DNA of 7,753 nucleotides, from positions 1-7,753 of the forward strand of contig QILH01000156.1 of the NCBI GenBank assembly GCA_003233255.1, in the 5' to 3' direction. Both the position numbers and the translations under genes were made by a program. The DNA is from Gammaproteobacteria bacterium (GTDB taxonomy: Bacteria; Pseudomonadota; Gammaproteobacteria; UBA6429; Thiohalophilaceae). Positions 4,969 to 7,753 of the stretch are shown here, in pieces (the first letter of the stretch is position 1; every line of letters starts with the position of its first letter). The notes beneath the pieces are model-generated. The model made no database searches. It had not been told where the DNA came from and saw nothing but the letters and a program-made list of their open reading frames with translations.

Positions 4969-6666
4969 CTAACCAAGCTTAAACCGACTAACCATTCTGG
5001 AAAGTAACTGGGTCAACTGTTCCGTTGCGGCTGCGGTATTAGACGAAGCCTCATCACTTCGTTGGGCAAGACTGTCAACCGTCACGATATTTTTATTGAT
5101 GTCCTCGGCCACGGCGCTTTGTTCTTCAATTGCACTGGCAATTTGAGCGTTAATATCAGAAATCTTGTTAACCACTGCGGTAATTGTTTGCAGAGATTCT
5201 CCTGTTTGCGAGGCCTGTTTTACGCTTGCCCCCACGGTTTCGATACCACGATCCATGACGATAACCGCGCTGTCAGCACCGTGTTGGAGCTTCTCGATCA
5301 TTTCCTGTATTTCAATAGTTGATTCCTGTGTTCTGCTTGCCAGGGTGCGTACTTCGTCCGCTACGACAGCAAATCCACGCCCATGTTCTCCAGCACGTGC
5401 CGCTTCAATAGCGGCATTCAAGGCTAACAGATTAGTCTGTTCCGATATTCCACGAATAACATCAAGCACCGAGCCAATACCTTCACTATCCGATTTTAGT
5501 TCCTGAATTACTTTAGCGGCCTGCTCGATTTCATTGGCCAGGGTATTGGTAATACGAACATTATCTTCAACTACTTCTAGTCCAGATGATGTCTCTTCCC
5601 TTGCCTTACGTGCAGATTCATCGGCTACCGCAGTATTGCTTGCAACTTCATGAATGCTTGCCGCCATCTCGTTAATTGCGGTAGCGACCATACTGATCTG
5701 ATTTTTTTGTTCGGTAGAATTTTCTTTTGCCTGCACGCTCACGTTAGACAGTTCAGTTGAAGCACCCTGCAACTGATCAGCTGCCCCGGCTATTTCCTTT
5801 ATAAAACCGCGATGGTGGTCAAGAAATTTATTGAAGCCCCTGGCAAGCGCGGAGATTTCATCGCGCCCGTCATCGTCAAGACGCTGGGTCAGATCGCTAC
5901 TGCCTGTCGCCAGGTCATTAATACTGGAATTTAACACCGCAAGCTTTCGTGCAATTACTTTTTTATAAACTAAATATATTGCCACGACGATAATCAATAA
6001 CGTCGCGATTAATGCAAACATTATCTTTGTGCCCGTTACATTACTGGCCGCAACTTGGTCGCTAATATCATTATCAATTTCCAGTATGCCGCGCACATCC
6101 CCCAGTTTCCAGCCTGATCGGGGCGTGTCGGGGTGGGAGTTATGGCAGTTAACACAACCCTCAGCAACCATGGTATCGGCGACAGCCACACGCACGATAT
6201 AATTTCCGTCTCTCTCTGACTCCGCGACGAAAACACTCTCTGGATTCTTGACAAGATAGTCCCAGGCCTCAGTTTGAAAGCTATCCAGCACACGGGATTT
6301 ACGATTCGGAAAAGGATAGGCGCTATACAGGTTAACCTTTGTACCTTCATTTTTGAGTAACTCGCTTAAATCATGAATCATGGTGGCGGGTAAGGGGAAT
6401 GCATTTGGATCATTCTTGTGGTTAATCGAGGGTTTCATCTTGGAGCCCGCTTTCACTTTCTTCAAAATATTCTGCACATAGTATTTGCGCAGGACTTTAA
6501 ACTGTTTGGCGGTTTGTTGAGAAGCAGAGGTCGCCCCTTCAACAACACGATTGTGTATCTGTGTGGGGATATAAAAGCCGAGTGCGACAATCATGATAGT
6601 AAATAGTAAAATAATCGGTATAGAAAATTTCCAGAACACACTGCCAAAATTAATCATTCCAGACAT
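4969..6666 (-). CDS. Methyl-accepting chemotaxis protein with haem-c sensor domain
   Basis: This 565-residue inner-membrane chemoreceptor has a first membrane helix at about 14-33, a periplasmic domain (about 34-213), a second membrane helix at about 214-234, a HAMP domain (about 235-288) and a cytoplasmic signalling domain. The highly conserved hairpin tip, which contacts CheA and CheW, spans about 407-435 (ISEQTNLLALNAAIEAARAG and onward). The periplasmic part carries EGCVNCHNSHP, with Cys171, Cys174 and His175 forming a CxxCH motif for covalent haem c. Together with the surrounding sequence (NLYSAYPFPNRKSR; later DVRGILEID) this fits the Tll0287-like/DUF3365 sensor fold. Haem in this family suggests sensing of redox state or a gas ligand such as NO, CO or O2, which is inference. 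There is no C-terminal NWETF-type CheR-docking pentapeptide. The ATG at 6666 has AAGGGG five bases upstream. The gene lies between trpC and crp and is convergent with crp. Confidence 0.92.
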   Translation of the reverse strand: MSGMINFGSVFWKFSIPIILLFTIMIVALGFYIPTQIHNRVVEGATSASQQTAKQFKVLRKYYVQNILKKVKAGSKMKPSINHKNDPNAFPLPATMIHDLSELLKNEGTKVNLYSAYPFPNRKSRVLDSFQTEAWDYLVKNPESVFVAESERDGNYIVRVAVADTMVAEGCVNCHNSHPDTPRSGWKLGDVRGILEIDNDISDQVAASNVTGTKIMFALIATLLIIVVAIYLVYKKVIARKLAVLNSSINDLATGSSDLTQRLDDDGRDEISALARGFNKFLDHHRGFIKEIAGAADQLQGASTELSNVSVQAKENSTEQKNQISMVATAINEMAASIHEVASNTAVADESARKAREETSSGLEVVEDNVRITNTLANEIEQAAKVIQELKSDSEGIGSVLDVIRGISEQTNLLALNAAIEAARAGEHGRGFAVVADEVRTLASRTQESTIEIQEMIEKLQHGADSAVIVMDRGIETVGASVKQASQTGESLQTITAVVNKISDINAQIASAIEEQSAVAEDINKNIVTVDSLAQRSDEASSNTAAATEQLTQLLSRMVSRFKLG

Positions 6667-6812
6667 AATAGCCCCTTAAAAAATAATGTAGTACGTTTCC
6701 ATAAAAACTCGTACAAACGATGGATTTAGAAATCTGCAAAACTCACATGAGCGATATGGATAGGTAGCGGCCGTAAAAGTCACTAGTTAAACAAATTTAG
6801 TTATTCGGCCGT

Positions 6813-7613
6813 TTAGGGGTAAAATAATTCTTTTAGTTTTGCACCCGGATCATCGGCGACCATAAAAGCCTCGCCCACTAAAAAAGCATTGACGTTATGC
6901 TCGCGCATCAATTTTACATGCTCGGGCGTATGAATGCCGCTTTCAGTGACAACCAGGCGATCATCGGGGATTTTTTCCAGCATCGATAAAGTTGTATCTA
7001 ACGATGTTTCAAAGGTACGCAGGTTGCGATTATTGATGCCGATCATTTTATTCGGTAATTCTAAGGCACGTTCCAGTTCCTGTTCGTCGTGTACTTCAAT
7101 CAGTACGTCCATACCCAGATGATTGGCCAAATCGGATAGCTCTTTCATCTGCGCATCAACCAACGCCGCGACGATTAACAATATACAATCTGCGCCGAGT
7201 ACCCGTGCTTCGAAAATTTGATACGGATCGATAAAAAAATCTTTTCGTATCACCGGCAAGTCACAGGCCTTGCGTGCCCGTTGCAGGTACTCATCAGAAC
7301 CCTGAAAAAAATCGACGTCGGTTAATACCGATAAACAGGTGGCACCGGCGTCTGCGTAGGACACTGCAATCTCGGCGGGTTTAAAGTCTTCACGCATCAC
7401 GCCCTTACTGGGTGATGCTTTCTTTATTTCAGCAATAACTCCGGCCTGCCCGGCTTCGATCTTGTCTTGCAACGCATTTACAAAACCACGCGGCGTATCG
7501 GCTGTTTCAACCTGCTCGTAAAGTTTGCGAATCGGTGTGATTTCATTGCGTTCCAAAATCTCTTCGAGTTTTCGATTTAAGATTTTGACTAATATATCGG
7601 GTGGTTGACTCAC
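6813..7613 (-). CDS. trpC: Indole-3-glycerol phosphate synthase
   Basis: This 266-residue cytoplasmic (beta/alpha)8 enzyme converts 1-(2-carboxyphenylamino)-1-deoxyribulose 5-phosphate to indole-3-glycerol phosphate in tryptophan synthesis. All catalytic signatures are present: VIAEIKKASPSKG with Glu62 and Lys64, VIRKDFF with Lys124, LIEVHDE with Glu173, IGINNRN with Asn194 and VVTESGI with Glu224-Ser225. FLVGEAFM (244-251) is the phosphate-binding end. It is the single-function form, with no TrpF fused. The start codon is GTG at 7611-7613; upstream in frame there is no ATG before a stop at 7641-7643, and the N-terminus (PDILVKILNRKLEEI) aligns with other TrpC proteins. The ribosome site is weak (GGAAA about 10 bases away). 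It follows trpD by 27 bases on the same strand, so expression probably depends on the upstream trp message. Confidence 0.97.
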   Translation of the reverse strand: MSQPPDILVKILNRKLEEILERNEITPIRKLYEQVETADTPRGFVNALQDKIEAGQAGVIAEIKKASPSKGVMREDFKPAEIAVSYADAGATCLSVLTDVDFFQGSDEYLQRARKACDLPVIRKDFFIDPYQIFEARVLGADCILLIVAALVDAQMKELSDLANHLGMDVLIEVHDEQELERALELPNKMIGINNRNLRTFETSLDTTLSMLEKIPDDRLVVTESGIHTPEHVKLMREHNVNAFLVGEAFMVADDPGAKLKELFYP

Positions 7614-7640
7614 TTCGTTGTAATTTCCATCTGGGTATTT

Positions 7641-7753
7641 TTATTTAAAGGATGTGGTTAATTCAACAAGTTCATTTAGTTTTAGTTTTGCCGCCCCGGA
7701 ATCTAACACCTGTTTGGCTTTCTCAACCCCATCAGCATGCGAGTTGGCCAGGC
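7641..7753 (-). CDS. trpD: Anthranilate phosphoribosyltransferase, C-terminal fragment
   Basis: The last 36 codons of a gene entering from the right edge read LANSHADGVEKAKQVL followed by DSGAAKLKLNELVELTTSFK and a TAA stop at 7641-7643. The pattern DGVxKAxxxLxSGxAxxKLxELV is the usual end of TrpD, which joins anthranilate to phosphoribosyl pyrophosphate. The position directly upstream of trpC on the same strand is the normal trpGDC arrangement and supports the call. The catalytic parts of the protein lie outside the window. Confidence 0.88.
   Translation of the reverse strand, partial: LANSHADGVEKAKQVLDSGAAKLKLNELVELTTSFK

Noticed and set aside
5062..5506. Two plus-strand open frames antisense to the chemoreceptor signalling domain
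   Set aside because: The opposite strand encodes the highly conserved signalling hairpin, so these are shadows of its codon pattern.
6036..6350. Minus-strand open frame of 104 codons inside the chemoreceptor gene
   Set aside because: It is an alternate frame over the haem-c domain region; its translation has no recognisable features, and the chemoreceptor frame is clearly the coding one.
6667..6770. Promoter or CRP site before the chemoreceptor gene
   Set aside because: The best sigma70-like pair (TTGTAC, 17 bases, TACTAC) matches poorly, the TGTGA half-site near 6747-6751 has no matching second half, and no sigma28 or sigma54 pattern fits.
6768..6811. CGGCCG repeated at 6768-6773 and 6806-6811 downstream of trpC, as a possible terminator
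   Set aside because: The 6-bp stem has a 32-base loop and no T-run follows on the trpC strand, so termination is not supported.
7610..7630. Six-codon frame (MEITTK) overlapping the trpC start, as a leader peptide
   Set aside because: It has no tryptophan codons, no ribosome site was evident, and it lies between trpD and trpC rather than at the head of the operon.

Overview
The window reads as chromosomal DNA of a gammaproteobacterium of moderate GC content. The strongest evidence is the CRP/Vfr-type regulator, whose cAMP-binding and DNA-binding segments closely resemble Escherichia coli CRP and Pseudomonas aeruginosa Vfr. It lies divergent to a YhfA-type OsmC gene and near trpD-trpC. The yhfA-crp pair is found in E. 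coli. As I recall it, the trpD-trpC / vfr / OsmC order is found in Pseudomonas. The genus cannot be told from this sequence alone.

Layout from left to right. (1) Positions 1-4002 are entirely minus-strand genes, so transcription runs from the OsmC gene leftwards: a YhfA-like OsmC protein, a DUF885 metallopeptidase-like protein (TTG start), a 183-bp gap that holds a possible frameshifted tail of the DUF885 gene, a lipoprotein with a glycoside-hydrolase-like TIM barrel, a small VOC-superfamily protein, and a translationally coupled reading frame that meets an in-frame TAG after 12 codons and runs off the window edge. (2) Positions 4003-4192 are the divergent control region of the OsmC gene and crp. 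It contains a good sigma70-like promoter for the OsmC gene and two small inverted repeats in the crp leader. (3) crp lies on the plus strand at 4217-4858. (4) Its stop codon overlaps a perfect 37-bp inverted repeat, followed by a third copy of the same unit. The element separates crp from a convergent chemoreceptor gene. (5) The chemoreceptor (4969-6666, minus) has a periplasmic domain with a CxxCH haem-c motif of the Tll0287-like/DUF3365 kind. (6) trpC and the 3' end of trpD, both minus, close the window.

The genes are mostly housekeeping or conserved: tryptophan biosynthesis (trpD, trpC), cAMP-dependent global regulation (crp) and an OsmC-type thiol protein. The accessory parts are the haem-c chemoreceptor sitting between trpC and crp, the palindromic repeat beside it, and the poorly characterised left arm (DUF885, GH-like lipoprotein, VOC, broken frame). 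I see no CRISPR array, tRNA, rRNA, transposase or clear phage gene, and no convincing new multi-gene system. The points most worth a second look are the palindromic repeat, the haem chemoreceptor, the GH-like lipoprotein, and the two possibly interrupted reading frames.
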